Assembly (NCBI RefSeq): GCF_014218295.1
Contig: NZ_AP023287.1
Coordinates: forward strand, 124,001-188,000
Source: Mycolicibacterium litorale
GTDB lineage: Bacteria > Actinomycetota > Actinomycetes > Mycobacteriales > Mycobacteriaceae
DNA: 64,000 nt
Reading direction: 5' to 3'
The number at the start of each line of letters is the position of its first letter. Position 1 is the first letter of the stretch. Made by a program: the position numbers and the translations under genes. Shown in pieces: positions 7,212 to 16,366 of the stretch. The notes under the pieces were generated by a model. The model was not told the origin of the DNA. It saw only the letters and a program-made list of their open reading frames with translations, and searched no databases.

Positions 7212-8239
7212 AAATCACCGGTACCGCCATCAAGCTGGGCGCCTTCTCGCTGGTGCTGCTGCTGTTCACCGCGATCATCATCGTGGTGTTCGGTCAGATG
7301 CGGTTCGACCGCACCACCGGCTACACGGCGATCTTCTCCAACGCGAGCGGCCTGCGGCCCGGACAGTTCGTCCGCGCCTCCGGCGTCGAGGTGGGCAAGG
7401 TCTCCGGCGTCGAACTGATCGAGGGCGGCAGCAGAGTGAAGGTCGACTTCAAGGTCGACCGGTCCCTGCCGCTGTTCGACGAGACCACCGCATCGGTGCG
7501 CTACCTGAACCTGATCGGTGACCGCTACCTCGAGCTCAAGCGCGGTGACAGCGACCGCCGGATGCCCTCCGGGGGGACCATCCCGGTCGAACGCACCGAA
7601 CCGGCGCTGGACCTCGACGCACTCATCGGCGGTTTCCGGCCGCTGTTCCGGGCGCTCGATCCGGAGAAGGTCAACAACATCGCCCAGTCGATCATCACGG
7701 TGTTCCAGGGCCAGGGCGGCACCATCAACGACATCCTCGACCAGACCGCATCGCTGACGACGGCCCTCGCCGACCGGGACCAGGCGATCGGCGAGGTGAT
7801 CCGCAACCTCAACACCGTGCTCGACACCACGGTCAAGCACCAGCAGCAGTTCGACGAGACCCTGGTGAACTTCGAGAAGCTCATCACCGGTCTGAAGAAC
7901 CGCGCCGACCCGATCGCCACCTCGGTCGCCGACATCAGCGACGCCGCGGGCACGGTGGCCGATCTGCTCGCCGACAACCGGCCGCTGCTGCAGGACACCA
8001 TCGGCTACCTGGAGGCCACCCAGCAACCGCTGGTCGACCAGAAGGATCAGCTCAATGACATCCTCGTCCGGTTGCCGAACGCGTTGAAGATCATCGGTCG
8101 CGCCGGCGGCGTGTACGGCGACTTCTTCAACTTCTATGCCTGCGACGTGACGCTCAAGCTCAACGGCCTGCAGCCGGGCGGGCCGGTGCGCACGGTGAAG
8201 GTCTGGGGTCAGCCCACGGGTAGGTGCACGCCGCAATGA
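7208..8239 (+). CDS. mce1B: Mce1B, MlaD-domain needle subunit
   Basis: 343 residues from the ATG at 7208, overlapping the mce1A stop as ATGA. It has an N-terminal anchor AFSLVLLLFTAIIIVVFGQM, an MCE domain (SGLRPGQFVRASGVEVGKVS) and a helical region rich in heptad-like leucines and valines to about residue 290. The C-terminus carries two cysteine-containing segments (YACDVTLKLNG, GRCTPQ), as is usual for MceB proteins. It contributes one of the six subunits of the transport needle. Confidence 0.92.
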   Translation: MKITGTAIKLGAFSLVLLLFTAIIIVVFGQMRFDRTTGYTAIFSNASGLRPGQFVRASGVEVGKVSGVELIEGGSRVKVDFKVDRSLPLFDETTASVRYLNLIGDRYLELKRGDSDRRMPSGGTIPVERTEPALDLDALIGGFRPLFRALDPEKVNNIAQSIITVFQGQGGTINDILDQTASLTTALADRDQAIGEVIRNLNTVLDTTVKHQQQFDETLVNFEKLITGLKNRADPIATSVADISDAAGTVADLLADNRPLLQDTIGYLEATQQPLVDQKDQLNDILVRLPNALKIIGRAGGVYGDFFNFYACDVTLKLNGLQPGGPVRTVKVWGQPTGRCTPQ

Positions 8240-9822
8240 GAACGCTCGAAGGATCGAACCGCGTCCGCGGCGGGTTGATGGGCATCATCATCCTGGTGCT
8301 CGTCGTCGGCGTCGGGCAGAGCTTCGCCAGTGTGCCGATGCTCTTCGCGCAACCGAAGTACTACGCACAGTTCGGCGACACCGGCGGCATCAACCCCGGC
8401 GACAAGGTCCGCATCGCCGGCGTCGACGTCGGCGAGGTGATGAGCACCGAGATCGCCGGTGACAAGGTCGTCGTCGGATACACGCTCGGCGGGACGCAGA
8501 TCGGCAGCGACAGCCGCGCCGCGATCCGCACCGACACCATCCTGGGCCGTAAGAACATCGAGATCGAACCGCGTGGGTCGACGGCTCTGGAGGCCAACGG
8601 CGTGCTGCCGCTGGGTCAGACCACCACGCCGTACCAGATCTACGACGCGTTCTTCGACCTGACGAAGTCGGCGTCCGGCTGGGACACCAAGTCGGTGCGC
8701 GAATCGCTCAACGTGCTCTCGGAGACCATCGACCAGACCTATCCGCACCTGAGCGCGGCGCTCGACGGGGTCGCGCGGTTCTCCGACACCATCGGCAAGC
8801 GCGACGAGCAGATCAAGCAGCTGCTCGGCAACGCCAACAAGATCGCCGGGGTGCTCGGTGAACGCAGCGGCCAGGTCAACGCGTTGCTGGTCAACGCGCA
8901 GACGCTGCTCGGCGCGATCAACGAGCGCAGCTACGCCGTCGGCCAGCTGCTGGAACGCGTGTCGGCGTTCTCCGCGCAGGTCGAGGGCTTCATCGACGAC
9001 AACCCGAACCTGAACCGGGTGCTCGAACAGCTGAGGACGATCAGCGACATCCTGGTGGAACGCAAATTCGACCTGGTCGACGTGCTCACCACGCTGAGCA
9101 AGTTCACCGCGTCGCTGGCCGAGGGCATCGCGTCCGGCCCCTACTTCAAGGTGATGCTGGTCAACCTGGCGCCGTACTGGATCCTGCAGCCGTTCGTCGA
9201 CGCGGCGTTCCAGAAGCGCGGGATCGACCCGGAGCAGTTCTGGCGCAGCGCCGGCCTGCCCGCCTACCAGTTCCCCGATCCGAACGGCGTGCGCCAGCCC
9301 AACGGCGCCCCGCCGCCCGCACCGGCGACGCTGCAGGGCACCCCCGAGTTCCCGAATCCGGCTGTGCCGCGCGGCGATCCATGCTCCTACACGCCGCCGG
9401 CCGACGGCCTGCCGAGGCCGGGTAACCCGCTGCCCTGTGCCGACCTCAGCGTCGGACCGTTCGGGGACAACCCGTACGGACCGAACTACGAGGGCCGTCC
9501 CAACGTGGCGACCTCGGAGCCGAATCCGAACGGTCTTCCGCCCACGCCGGGTGTGGCCAGCGCCGGGGTTCCCGGTCAGCAGGCGCCGCCGGTGCCCGGT
9601 ACGCCGGTGCCGCTGCCGCCCGCCCCACCGGGTGCGCGGCACGAGCCGCCGGGACCGTTCCCCGGGCCGACCGCGGTCGGCGGCCAGGTGACCAACGCAC
9701 CGCCGCCACCGGCGCTGCCGGGTCCGCCGCCGCCGCCGGGACCGGGCCAGCAGCTGTCGCCGGCCCAGACGGCGCCGCTGCCGGGCAATCCACCGTTCCT
9801 CCCGCCGGGATCTCAACAATGA
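8236..9822 (+). CDS. mce1C: Mce1C, MlaD-domain needle subunit with proline-rich tail
   Basis: The ATG at 8236 overlaps the mce1B stop (ATGA) and gives 528 residues; a GTG 12 bp upstream is less likely. The anchor is GLMGIIILVLVVGVGQSF, the MCE domain includes GGINPGDKVRIAGVDVGEVM, and the needle helices run to about residue 330. The last roughly 190 residues are dominated by proline, glycine and alanine (APPPAPATLQG, ALPGPPPPPGPGQQ), typical of a flexible MceC tail exposed in the periplasm or cell wall. One cysteine pair (DPCSYTPP, LPCADLS) lies in the tail. Confidence 0.92.
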   Translation: MRTLEGSNRVRGGLMGIIILVLVVGVGQSFASVPMLFAQPKYYAQFGDTGGINPGDKVRIAGVDVGEVMSTEIAGDKVVVGYTLGGTQIGSDSRAAIRTDTILGRKNIEIEPRGSTALEANGVLPLGQTTTPYQIYDAFFDLTKSASGWDTKSVRESLNVLSETIDQTYPHLSAALDGVARFSDTIGKRDEQIKQLLGNANKIAGVLGERSGQVNALLVNAQTLLGAINERSYAVGQLLERVSAFSAQVEGFIDDNPNLNRVLEQLRTISDILVERKFDLVDVLTTLSKFTASLAEGIASGPYFKVMLVNLAPYWILQPFVDAAFQKRGIDPEQFWRSAGLPAYQFPDPNGVRQPNGAPPPAPATLQGTPEFPNPAVPRGDPCSYTPPADGLPRPGNPLPCADLSVGPFGDNPYGPNYEGRPNVATSEPNPNGLPPTPGVASAGVPGQQAPPVPGTPVPLPPAPPGARHEPPGPFPGPTAVGGQVTNAPPPPALPGPPPPPGPGQQLSPAQTAPLPGNPPFLPPGSQQ

Positions 9823-9836
9823 CGGGGGCCTGATCG

Positions 9837-11483
9837 ATGTCAACGATCTTCAACGTCCGCAACCTGAAGATGCCGACGCTGTCGCGCGCTTCGGTGATCG
9901 TCGGTGCGCTGATCGTGGTCGTGGCGCTGGTGGCCGCGTTCGCGGGCTGGCAGCTCTACAAGAAGCTGACCACCAACACCGTGGTCGCGTACTTCACCGA
10001 CACCCTCGCGCTGTATCCCGGCGACAAGGTGCAGATCATGGGTGTGCGCGTCGGCACGATCGACAAGATCGAGCCGGCGGGCGACAAGATGAAGGTGACC
10101 TTCAGCTACGAGTCGAAGTACAAGGTGCCCGCGAACGCCACCGCGTCGATCCTCAACCCGAGCCTCGTCGCGTCGCGCACCATCCAGCTGGCCCCGCCCT
10201 TCACCGGCGGCCCGGTCATGGAGGACGGCGCCGTCATCCCGCTCGACCGCACTCAGGTCCCGGTGGAGTACGACGAGCTGCGCGATTCGCTCGACCGGAT
10301 CCTGACCGACCTCGGCCCGACGCCGGATCAGCCCAAGGGGCCGTTCGGTGACGTGATCGAATCGTTCGCCGACGGCCTGTCCGGTAAGGGCAAGCAGATC
10401 AACACCACGCTCAACAGCCTGTCGGAGGCGCTGACCACCCTCAACGAGGGCCGCGGCGATTTCTTCAGCGTGGTCAAGAGCCTGGCGCTGTTCGTCAACG
10501 CGCTCTACCGCAGCGATCAGCAGTTCGTCGCGCTCAACGACGACCTGGCCCAGTTCACGAACTCGTTCACCAACACCGACCGCGAGCTGGCGACCGCGCT
10601 GCAGGATCTCAACGATCTGCTGACCACCACCCGTGGCTTCCTCGACGAGAACAGCGAGGTGCTGACCCACGACATCAACAACCTCGCCGAGGTGACGAAC
10701 GCGATCCTGCAGCCCGAGCCGCTCGACGGCCTGGAGACCGGTCTGCACGTGTTCCCGAACCTGGGCGCCAACATCATCAACATCAGCTCGCCGGTCAACG
10801 GCGGCATCGTGGGTCTGCCGGTCGTCACCAACTTCGCCAACCCGATGCAGTTCATCTGCAGTGCGATCCAGGCCGGCAGCCGGCTGGGGTACCAGGAGTC
10901 GGCGGAGCTGTGCGCGCAGTACCTGGCGCCGATCCTCGATGCGATCAAGTTCAACTTCCCGCCGTTCGGGTTGAACCAGATCAGCACCGCGATGACGCTG
11001 CCGAAGATGATCGCCTACTCCGAGGACCGGCTGCGGCCGCCGCCGGGGTACAAGGACACCACCGTGCCTGGCATCTTCTCCCGCGACACGTTGTTCTCCC
11101 ACGGCAACCACGAGCCGGGCTGGGTCGTCGCACCCGGTATGCAGGGTGTCGACGTGCAGCCGTTCACCGCGAACATGCTGACACCGCAGTCGCTTTCGGC
11201 GTTGCTCGGTGGACCCGACGCTCCGATCCCGAACGCCCCGCCCGCCTTCGGCACCACCCGCGACGGGAACCTGCCCGGCCCGCCGAACGCCTTCGACGAA
11301 CGCAATCCGCTACCGCCGCCGTGGTATCCGCAGCCCGGCCCGCCGCCTGCGCCCGCACCGGGTGTGGTTCCGGGTGACCCGGGTGGATCCCCGCTGTCGG
11401 GTCCGGCGCCCGCGCCCGCGCCCGCCGCGCCGGCACCCGCACCGGCAGGCCCGCCGTTGCCCGCTGAAGCAGGAGCCCCGTGA
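9837..11483 (+). CDS. mce1D: Mce1D, MlaD-domain needle subunit
   Basis: 548 residues. The anchor SVIVGALIVVVALVAAFAGW is followed by the MCE domain (LALYPGDKVQIMGVRVGTID) and a long helical needle region. The C-terminus is a proline/alanine-rich tail ending in repeated [14 protein letters not shown]. It begins 14 bp after mce1C and its stop overlaps the start of the lipoprotein subunit (TGATG). In the Mce1 complex this is one of the six non-identical needle proteins. Confidence 0.92.
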   Translation: MSTIFNVRNLKMPTLSRASVIVGALIVVVALVAAFAGWQLYKKLTTNTVVAYFTDTLALYPGDKVQIMGVRVGTIDKIEPAGDKMKVTFSYESKYKVPANATASILNPSLVASRTIQLAPPFTGGPVMEDGAVIPLDRTQVPVEYDELRDSLDRILTDLGPTPDQPKGPFGDVIESFADGLSGKGKQINTTLNSLSEALTTLNEGRGDFFSVVKSLALFVNALYRSDQQFVALNDDLAQFTNSFTNTDRELATALQDLNDLLTTTRGFLDENSEVLTHDINNLAEVTNAILQPEPLDGLETGLHVFPNLGANIINISSPVNGGIVGLPVVTNFANPMQFICSAIQAGSRLGYQESAELCAQYLAPILDAIKFNFPPFGLNQISTAMTLPKMIAYSEDRLRPPPGYKDTTVPGIFSRDTLFSHGNHEPGWVVAPGMQGVDVQPFTANMLTPQSLSALLGGPDAPIPNAPPAFGTTRDGNLPGPPNAFDERNPLPPPWYPQPGPPPAPAPGVVPGDPGGSPLSGPAPAPAPAAPAPAPAGPPLPAEAGAP

Positions 11484-12631
11484 TGAAGCTCAAGATCCGT
11501 CGGCTCGCCTTCCGCACGGCCGCACTGGCCGTGGCCGCGGTGGTGCTGACGTCGTGTGGGTCGTGGCGCGGTATCGCGAACGTGCCGCTGCCCGGCGGTC
11601 CGGGCTCGGGCTCGGACAAGATGACGATCTACGTGCAGATGCCGGATACGTTGGCGCTCAACGTCAACAGCCGCGTCCGCGTGGCCGACGTGTTCGTCGG
11701 CAGCGTCCGCAAGATCGAGCTGAAGAACTGGGTCGCGACGCTCACGCTCGACATCTCTCCGGACGTGAAGCTGCCGTCGAACGCGCTGGCCAAGATCGGT
11801 CAGACCAGCCTCCTGGGTTCGCAGCACGTGGAACTCGAGGCGCCGGAGAACCCGTCGCCCGAACCGCTGCGCAGCGGCGACACCATCACGCTGCAGAACA
11901 GCTCGGCGTTCCCCACCACCGAGCGGGTGCTGGCCAGCATCGCGACGATCCTGCGCGGTGGTGGCATCCCCAACCTCGAGGTGATCCAGACCGAGGTGAA
12001 CAACCTGCTCACCGGCAGGGCGGAACAGATCCGCGAATTCCTCGGCCGGCTGGACGTGTTCACCGACGAGCTCAACCAGCAACGCGCCGACCTGACCCGG
12101 GCGATCGACTCGACGAACCGGTTGCTCAACATCGTGGCGAGCCGCAACGACACCCTCGACCGGGTGCTCACCGAATTCCCGCCGCTGATCGAGCATTTCG
12201 CGCAGACCCGGGATCTGTTCGCCGACGCGGTCGTCGCGGTGGGTCGGATCAGCAATGCGGCCGACACCTACCTCGGTCAGGCGCAGGATCCGCTGCACAC
12301 CGACCTGCAGAACCTGCAGCGTCCGCTCAAGCAGCTGGCCCGGTCGTCGCCGTACCTGATCGGTGCGCTGAAGCTGATGCTGACCGCGCCGTTCAGCATC
12401 GAGAACGTGCCGAAGGTCGTGCGCGGCGACTACATCAACGTGTCGCTGAACGTGGACCTGACGCTGTCGGCCATCGACAACGGCATCCTGACCGGCACCG
12501 GTGTGTCGGGCATGCTGCGGGCGCTCGAACAGGCCTGGGGCCGCGATCCGGCGACGATGATCCCGGATGTGCGGTTCACGCCGAACGCGCACAGTGCGCC
12601 GAACGGACCGCTGGTCGAAAGGGGTGAGTGA
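11480..12631 (+). CDS. lprK: Mce1E lipoprotein subunit (LprK)
   Basis: 383 residues from GTG 11480, or 382 from the ATG at 11483; the two cannot be separated by eye. The lipobox LTSC places the lipidated cysteine at residue 26 after a basic-hydrophobic signal (KIRRLAFRTAALAVAAVV). The MCE domain contains TLALNVNSRVRVADVFVGSV, followed by needle helices and a C-terminal segment. It is the only lipid-anchored member of the Mce1 hexamer, so it is tethered by acylation rather than by a transmembrane helix. Confidence 0.93.
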   Translation: MMKLKIRRLAFRTAALAVAAVVLTSCGSWRGIANVPLPGGPGSGSDKMTIYVQMPDTLALNVNSRVRVADVFVGSVRKIELKNWVATLTLDISPDVKLPSNALAKIGQTSLLGSQHVELEAPENPSPEPLRSGDTITLQNSSAFPTTERVLASIATILRGGGIPNLEVIQTEVNNLLTGRAEQIREFLGRLDVFTDELNQQRADLTRAIDSTNRLLNIVASRNDTLDRVLTEFPPLIEHFAQTRDLFADAVVAVGRISNAADTYLGQAQDPLHTDLQNLQRPLKQLARSSPYLIGALKLMLTAPFSIENVPKVVRGDYINVSLNVDLTLSAIDNGILTGTGVSGMLRALEQAWGRDPATMIPDVRFTPNAHSAPNGPLVERGE

Positions 12632-12634
12632 GCT

Positions 12635-14194
12635 GTGCTGACTCGCTTCATCAAGATCCAGCTGATCGTCTTCACCGTGCTGACGGTGATCGCTCTGGTC
12701 GCGCTGGGCTGGTACTACCTACGGGTGCCCAGCCTGGTCGGCATCGGGCAGTACACGCTGCATGCCGAACTGCCCCGCTCGGGCGGTCTCTACTCGACCG
12801 CCAACGTGACCTACCGCGGTACGACGATCGGCAAGGTCACCGCGGTGGAACCCACCGAGCGCGGCGCCAAGGCGACCATGAGCATCGACAACCGGTACCG
12901 CATCCCGGTCGATGCGAGTGCGAACGTGCACTCGGTGTCGGCGATCGGCGAGCAGTACCTCGACCTGGTGTCGACGGGGACGCCCGGGCAGTACTTCAGC
13001 GACGGGCAGACGATCACCAAGAGCACCGTGCCCAGTGAGGTGGGCCCGGCGCTGGACGCCGCCAACGAAGGTCTGGCGGTGTTGCCGAAGGAGAAGATCG
13101 ACGCCCTGCTGACCGAGACGGCCGAAGCGGTCGGCGGCCTCGGTCCGTCGCTGCAGCGGCTGGTGGACTCGACGACGAACCTCGCGCAGGGCTTCCGGGA
13201 CAACCTTGGCCCGGTCAACGACATCATCGCGAATTCGGCGCCGATCCTGGAGAGCCAGGTGGTCTCGGGCGACAACATCGAGCAGTGGTCGCGCAACCTC
13301 AACATCCTCGCCGCCCAGTCGGCCGAGCAGGATGCCGCGCTGCGCAGCGGTCTGCAGCAGGCTGCCCCGACCGCCGATCAGCTCAACGCGGTGTTCAGCG
13401 GGGTGCGCGACTCGCTGCCGCAGACGCTGGCGAACCTGTCGGTCGTGATCGACATGCTCAAGCGCTACAACAAGGGTCTGGAGCAGGCCCTGGTGGTGCT
13501 GCCACAGGGTGCGTCGGTGGCTCAGGCGGGCACGATCTTCGAAGGCGAAGGTCTGCTGCACTTCGGTCTGTCCATCAACCAGCCGCCGCCGTGTCTGACC
13601 GGCTTCCTGCCGGCCTCGGAGTGGCGGTCCCCGGCCGACACCAGCATGGCGGACCTGCCGTCGGGCACGTACTGCAAGATCCCCAAGGACTTCCAGGCCA
13701 ACGTGGTCCGCGGTGCCCGCAACTATCCGTGTGCCGATGTGCCGGGTAAGCGGGCGGCGACGCCGCGGGAGTGCCGCAGCGACGAACCGTACGTGCCGCT
13801 GGGCACCAACCCCTGGTACGGCGATCCGAACCAGATCCGGGACTGCCCCGCGCCGGGCGCGCGCTGCAACCAGCCGGTGCACCCCGGCCGCAACGGCGTG
13901 ATCCCCGCGCCGTCGGTCAACAACGGGATGAACCCGCTGCCCGCCGATCAGCTGCCGCAGCCGCTGTCGCCGGTCAGCGACCCGTTGAGCCCGCCGGGCC
14001 AGGGCCGCGTCGAGTGCAGTGGACAACAACCCAACCCGTGCATCTACACTCCGGCACCAGGACCACCGGGCACTGCTGTGTACAGCCCAGCCAGCGGCGA
14101 GGTGGTCGGACCTGACGGCGTCAAGTACAACGTCAGCAATTCGAGCAACCCAGGAGACGACGGATGGAAGGAGATGCTGGCACCCGCCAGCTGA
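12635..14194 (+). CDS. mce1F: Mce1F, MlaD-domain needle subunit
   Basis: 519 residues from GTG. The N-terminal anchor is KIQLIVFTVLTVIALVALGW, the MCE domain includes SGGLYSTANVTYRGTTIGKV, and helices run to about residue 300. The C-terminal third is rich in proline, glycine and paired cysteines (PPPCLTG, YCKIPKD, YPCADVPG, DCPAPGARCNQ), suggesting disulfides outside the membrane. Its last 31 bp overlap the following mam1A start. Confidence 0.92.
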   Translation: MLTRFIKIQLIVFTVLTVIALVALGWYYLRVPSLVGIGQYTLHAELPRSGGLYSTANVTYRGTTIGKVTAVEPTERGAKATMSIDNRYRIPVDASANVHSVSAIGEQYLDLVSTGTPGQYFSDGQTITKSTVPSEVGPALDAANEGLAVLPKEKIDALLTETAEAVGGLGPSLQRLVDSTTNLAQGFRDNLGPVNDIIANSAPILESQVVSGDNIEQWSRNLNILAAQSAEQDAALRSGLQQAAPTADQLNAVFSGVRDSLPQTLANLSVVIDMLKRYNKGLEQALVVLPQGASVAQAGTIFEGEGLLHFGLSINQPPPCLTGFLPASEWRSPADTSMADLPSGTYCKIPKDFQANVVRGARNYPCADVPGKRAATPRECRSDEPYVPLGTNPWYGDPNQIRDCPAPGARCNQPVHPGRNGVIPAPSVNNGMNPLPADQLPQPLSPVSDPLSPPGQGRVECSGQQPNPCIYTPAPGPPGTAVYSPASGEVVGPDGVKYNVSNSSNPGDDGWKEMLAPAS

Positions 14195-14850
14195 ACCCCA
14201 CCGATGCTGAGGAAACGCCGGACAAGTCGGTAGCAGTATCTGAAGGCACCACGGACGACACAATCGAATCGCCCGTCGAGGGCACCCCCGAGGCGCAGAC
14301 TCCCTCCGACACCGACAGCTCCGAACCGAACGGGGACGACGGGCGACGACCCCCGCGGCTGGGCCGCGGCTGGCTGGCCGCGATCTGCGCCGTGCTCCTG
14401 GTGCTTGCGGCGGGCGCCGGCGTCGGCGGTTATCTGGCGTTGCGGTCCCATCAGGAGAGCACGCAGCTCGCCGCCAACGAGGCCGCCGCCCTGACCGCGG
14501 CGAGGGACTGCGTCGCCGCCACGCACGCGCCGGATGCGGCGGCGATGACCGCCAGCCAGGCCAAGATCCTGGAGTGTTCGACCGGTGACTTCGGCGTCCA
14601 GGCCGGCCTGTACGGCGGATTGCTCGTCGACGCCTACCGCGCGGCCAACGTGCAGGTCCAGGTGTCGGACATGCGGGCGGCCGTGGAGAAGCACAACGAC
14701 GACGGCTCCATCGACGTGCTGGTCGCGGTGCGGGTCAAGGTCACCAACTCCGAGGCCGCCGATCAGGAGCAGGGCTACCGGCTGCGGGTCCAGATGGCGC
14801 CCGCCGACGGGACCTACAAAGTGGCCCGACTCGACCAGGTCACCTCGTGA
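14164..14850 (+). CDS. mam1A: Mce-associated membrane protein Mam1A (Rv0175 family)
   Basis: 228 residues. An acidic, disordered cytosolic N-terminus (about 70 residues, rich in E, T, D) precedes one membrane helix (GWLAAICAVLLVLAAGAGVG) and an extracytoplasmic NTF2/VirB8-like domain of about 130 residues with the DDGSIDVLVAVRVKVTN segment. Mam proteins stabilise or scaffold their cognate Mce complex. It overlaps the mce1F 3' end and its stop overlaps the next start (GTGA), indicating coupled translation. Confidence 0.85.
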   Translation: MEGDAGTRQLNPTDAEETPDKSVAVSEGTTDDTIESPVEGTPEAQTPSDTDSSEPNGDDGRRPPRLGRGWLAAICAVLLVLAAGAGVGGYLALRSHQESTQLAANEAAALTAARDCVAATHAPDAAAMTASQAKILECSTGDFGVQAGLYGGLLVDAYRAANVQVQVSDMRAAVEKHNDDGSIDVLVAVRVKVTNSEAADQEQGYRLRVQMAPADGTYKVARLDQVTS

Positions 14851-15818
14851 CGGCGGTGGTCGACGCGCCGCCGGACGCCGTCCTGCCCGACACCGCCCCG
14901 GTCGATCCGCTGGCCAGGTGGCATGTGCGGGCGGCCGCGCTCGCGGTCGACGTCCTGCCGGGACTCGCGGTTGTGGCGACCACCGCGCCGTGGTTCCTCA
15001 CCGGCCCGCGGATCGGCTGGTCGTGGTGGCTGCTGACGGCGGTGGCGGTGCTCGCGCTGCTGGCTGTGATCGTCAACCGGATCCTGCTGCCGGCGCTGAC
15101 CGGCTGGACCCTGGGGCGGGCGCTGTTCGGTATCCGCATCGTGCGGCGCGACGGCGCGAACCCGGGACTGACGCGGCTGCTGCTGCGCGAGCTCGCGCAT
15201 CTGCTCGACACCGCGGCCCTATTCGTGGGCTGGCTGTGGCCGCTGTGGGACCGCAGGAACCGGACCTTCGCCGACCTGCTGGCGCGCACGGAGTCGCGGA
15301 CGGTGGTGCCTCCGCAGCGCGATATGCGCCGGTTTACGGGCATGGTCCTGGCCGGCGCCGTACTGGTGGCCGTACTGGCGGTGGCGCTCAGCTACCTCGC
15401 GGTGTACCGCCAGGAGCAGGCGCTCGACCGGGCGCGGCAGCAGATCGCCGAGCAGGGTCCGCGGATCGTCGAGCAGATGCTGAGCTACGGCGCCGACACC
15501 ATGGACGAGGATCTGAACCGCGCCCAGACGCTGACCACCGACGCCTACCGGCCGCAACTGGTCGCGCAGCAGGACATCGTGCGCAAGAGCGGCGCCACCA
15601 CCAACGAGTACTGGGCGGTCAGCAGTGCCGTGTTGTCGTCGTCGACCGACGAGGCGGCGATGCTGCTGGCGATGCAGGGGCAGCGCGGCACCAAGGCCGA
15701 GGACCTCAAGTTCATCACGGCGACGGTGCGCGTCGACTTCGACAAGATCGGTGACAACTGGCGGGTCGACAGCCTGACCGTGCTCAAGGCGCCGCTGATG
15801 CAGGGAGGTGGTCAGTGA
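14847..15818 (+). CDS. mam1B: Mce-associated membrane protein Mam1B with RDD domain (Rv0176 family)
   Basis: 323 residues from GTG. The N-terminal half is an RDD domain with three hydrophobic segments (VLPGLAVVATTAPWFL, WWLLTAVAVLALLAVIVN) and the motif LTGWTLGRALFGIRIVRRDG. The C-terminal half begins with another membrane helix (TGMVLAGAVLVAVLAVALSY) and an extracytoplasmic Mam-type domain. The combination of RDD plus Mam is characteristic of the second Mam gene of mce1. GTGA overlaps link it to both neighbours. Confidence 0.85.
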   Translation: MTAVVDAPPDAVLPDTAPVDPLARWHVRAAALAVDVLPGLAVVATTAPWFLTGPRIGWSWWLLTAVAVLALLAVIVNRILLPALTGWTLGRALFGIRIVRRDGANPGLTRLLLRELAHLLDTAALFVGWLWPLWDRRNRTFADLLARTESRTVVPPQRDMRRFTGMVLAGAVLVAVLAVALSYLAVYRQEQALDRARQQIAEQGPRIVEQMLSYGADTMDEDLNRAQTLTTDAYRPQLVAQQDIVRKSGATTNEYWAVSSAVLSSSTDEAAMLLAMQGQRGTKAEDLKFITATVRVDFDKIGDNWRVDSLTVLKAPLMQGGGQ

Positions 15819-16366
15819 GCCCGCGCCGCAGGATCGACGCCGACGAGAAGGACTTCTTCGCGGTGTCGCCGAAACCGCCGCGCCGGTGGGGGCTTCCGCT
15901 GCTCGCCGTGCTGTCGGGGCTGCTGCTGGCCGCCGCGCTGACGGCCAGCATGCTGATGCTGGTCGCGCACGAGACCGACCGGCGCGCCGAACTGCGTGAC
16001 GCCGCCGCGCTGGATTACGTGCGCAGCTTCATGACCTCGTACACGACGCTGGATCCGTTCAACGCCAACGCCTACGCCGACCGCGTGCTGGCCCAGGGCA
16101 CCGGCGAGTTCGCGAAGATGTTCAAGGAGAAGATGAACGCGATCGTGATCCAGGTGGCGCGCGCCGAACCCACGCAGGGTGCCGTGGTGGAAGCCGGGGT
16201 GCAGCGTTGGAACGACAACGGCAGCGTCGACGTGCTGGTGGCCACCACGACGACATCGAAGACCCCGGACGGTAAACAGACGATCGAGAGCGGAAACCGT
16301 TGGGTGGCGACCACGACTCAGGAGGGACAGCAGTGGAAGATCAGCCAGCTGATTCAGGTGATCTGA
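15815..16366 (+). CDS. mam1C: Mce-associated membrane protein Mam1C (Rv0177 family)
   Basis: 183 residues from GTG. A basic N-terminus is followed by a single membrane helix (WGLPLLAVLSGLLLAAALTA) and a Mam/NTF2-like domain ending GQQWKISQLIQVI, the usual terminal strand of this family. It is embedded in the mce1 operon with a 4-bp overlap upstream and a 34-bp overlap with mam1D. Confidence 0.83.
   Translation: MSPRRRIDADEKDFFAVSPKPPRRWGLPLLAVLSGLLLAAALTASMLMLVAHETDRRAELRDAAALDYVRSFMTSYTTLDPFNANAYADRVLAQGTGEFAKMFKEKMNAIVIQVARAEPTQGAVVEAGVQRWNDNGSVDVLVATTTTSKTPDGKQTIESGNRWVATTTQEGQQWKISQLIQVI

Noticed and set aside
9590..9790. Repetitive CCGCCG tract suspected to be a repeat array
   Set aside because: It is the codon-level consequence of the proline-rich Mce1C tail; no regular spacer-repeat structure.
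8209..9843. Long open frame (544 codons) antisense to mce1C
   Set aside because: Arg/Gly-rich low-complexity translation produced by GC-rich codon bias; the plus-strand mce1C protein is clear and complete.
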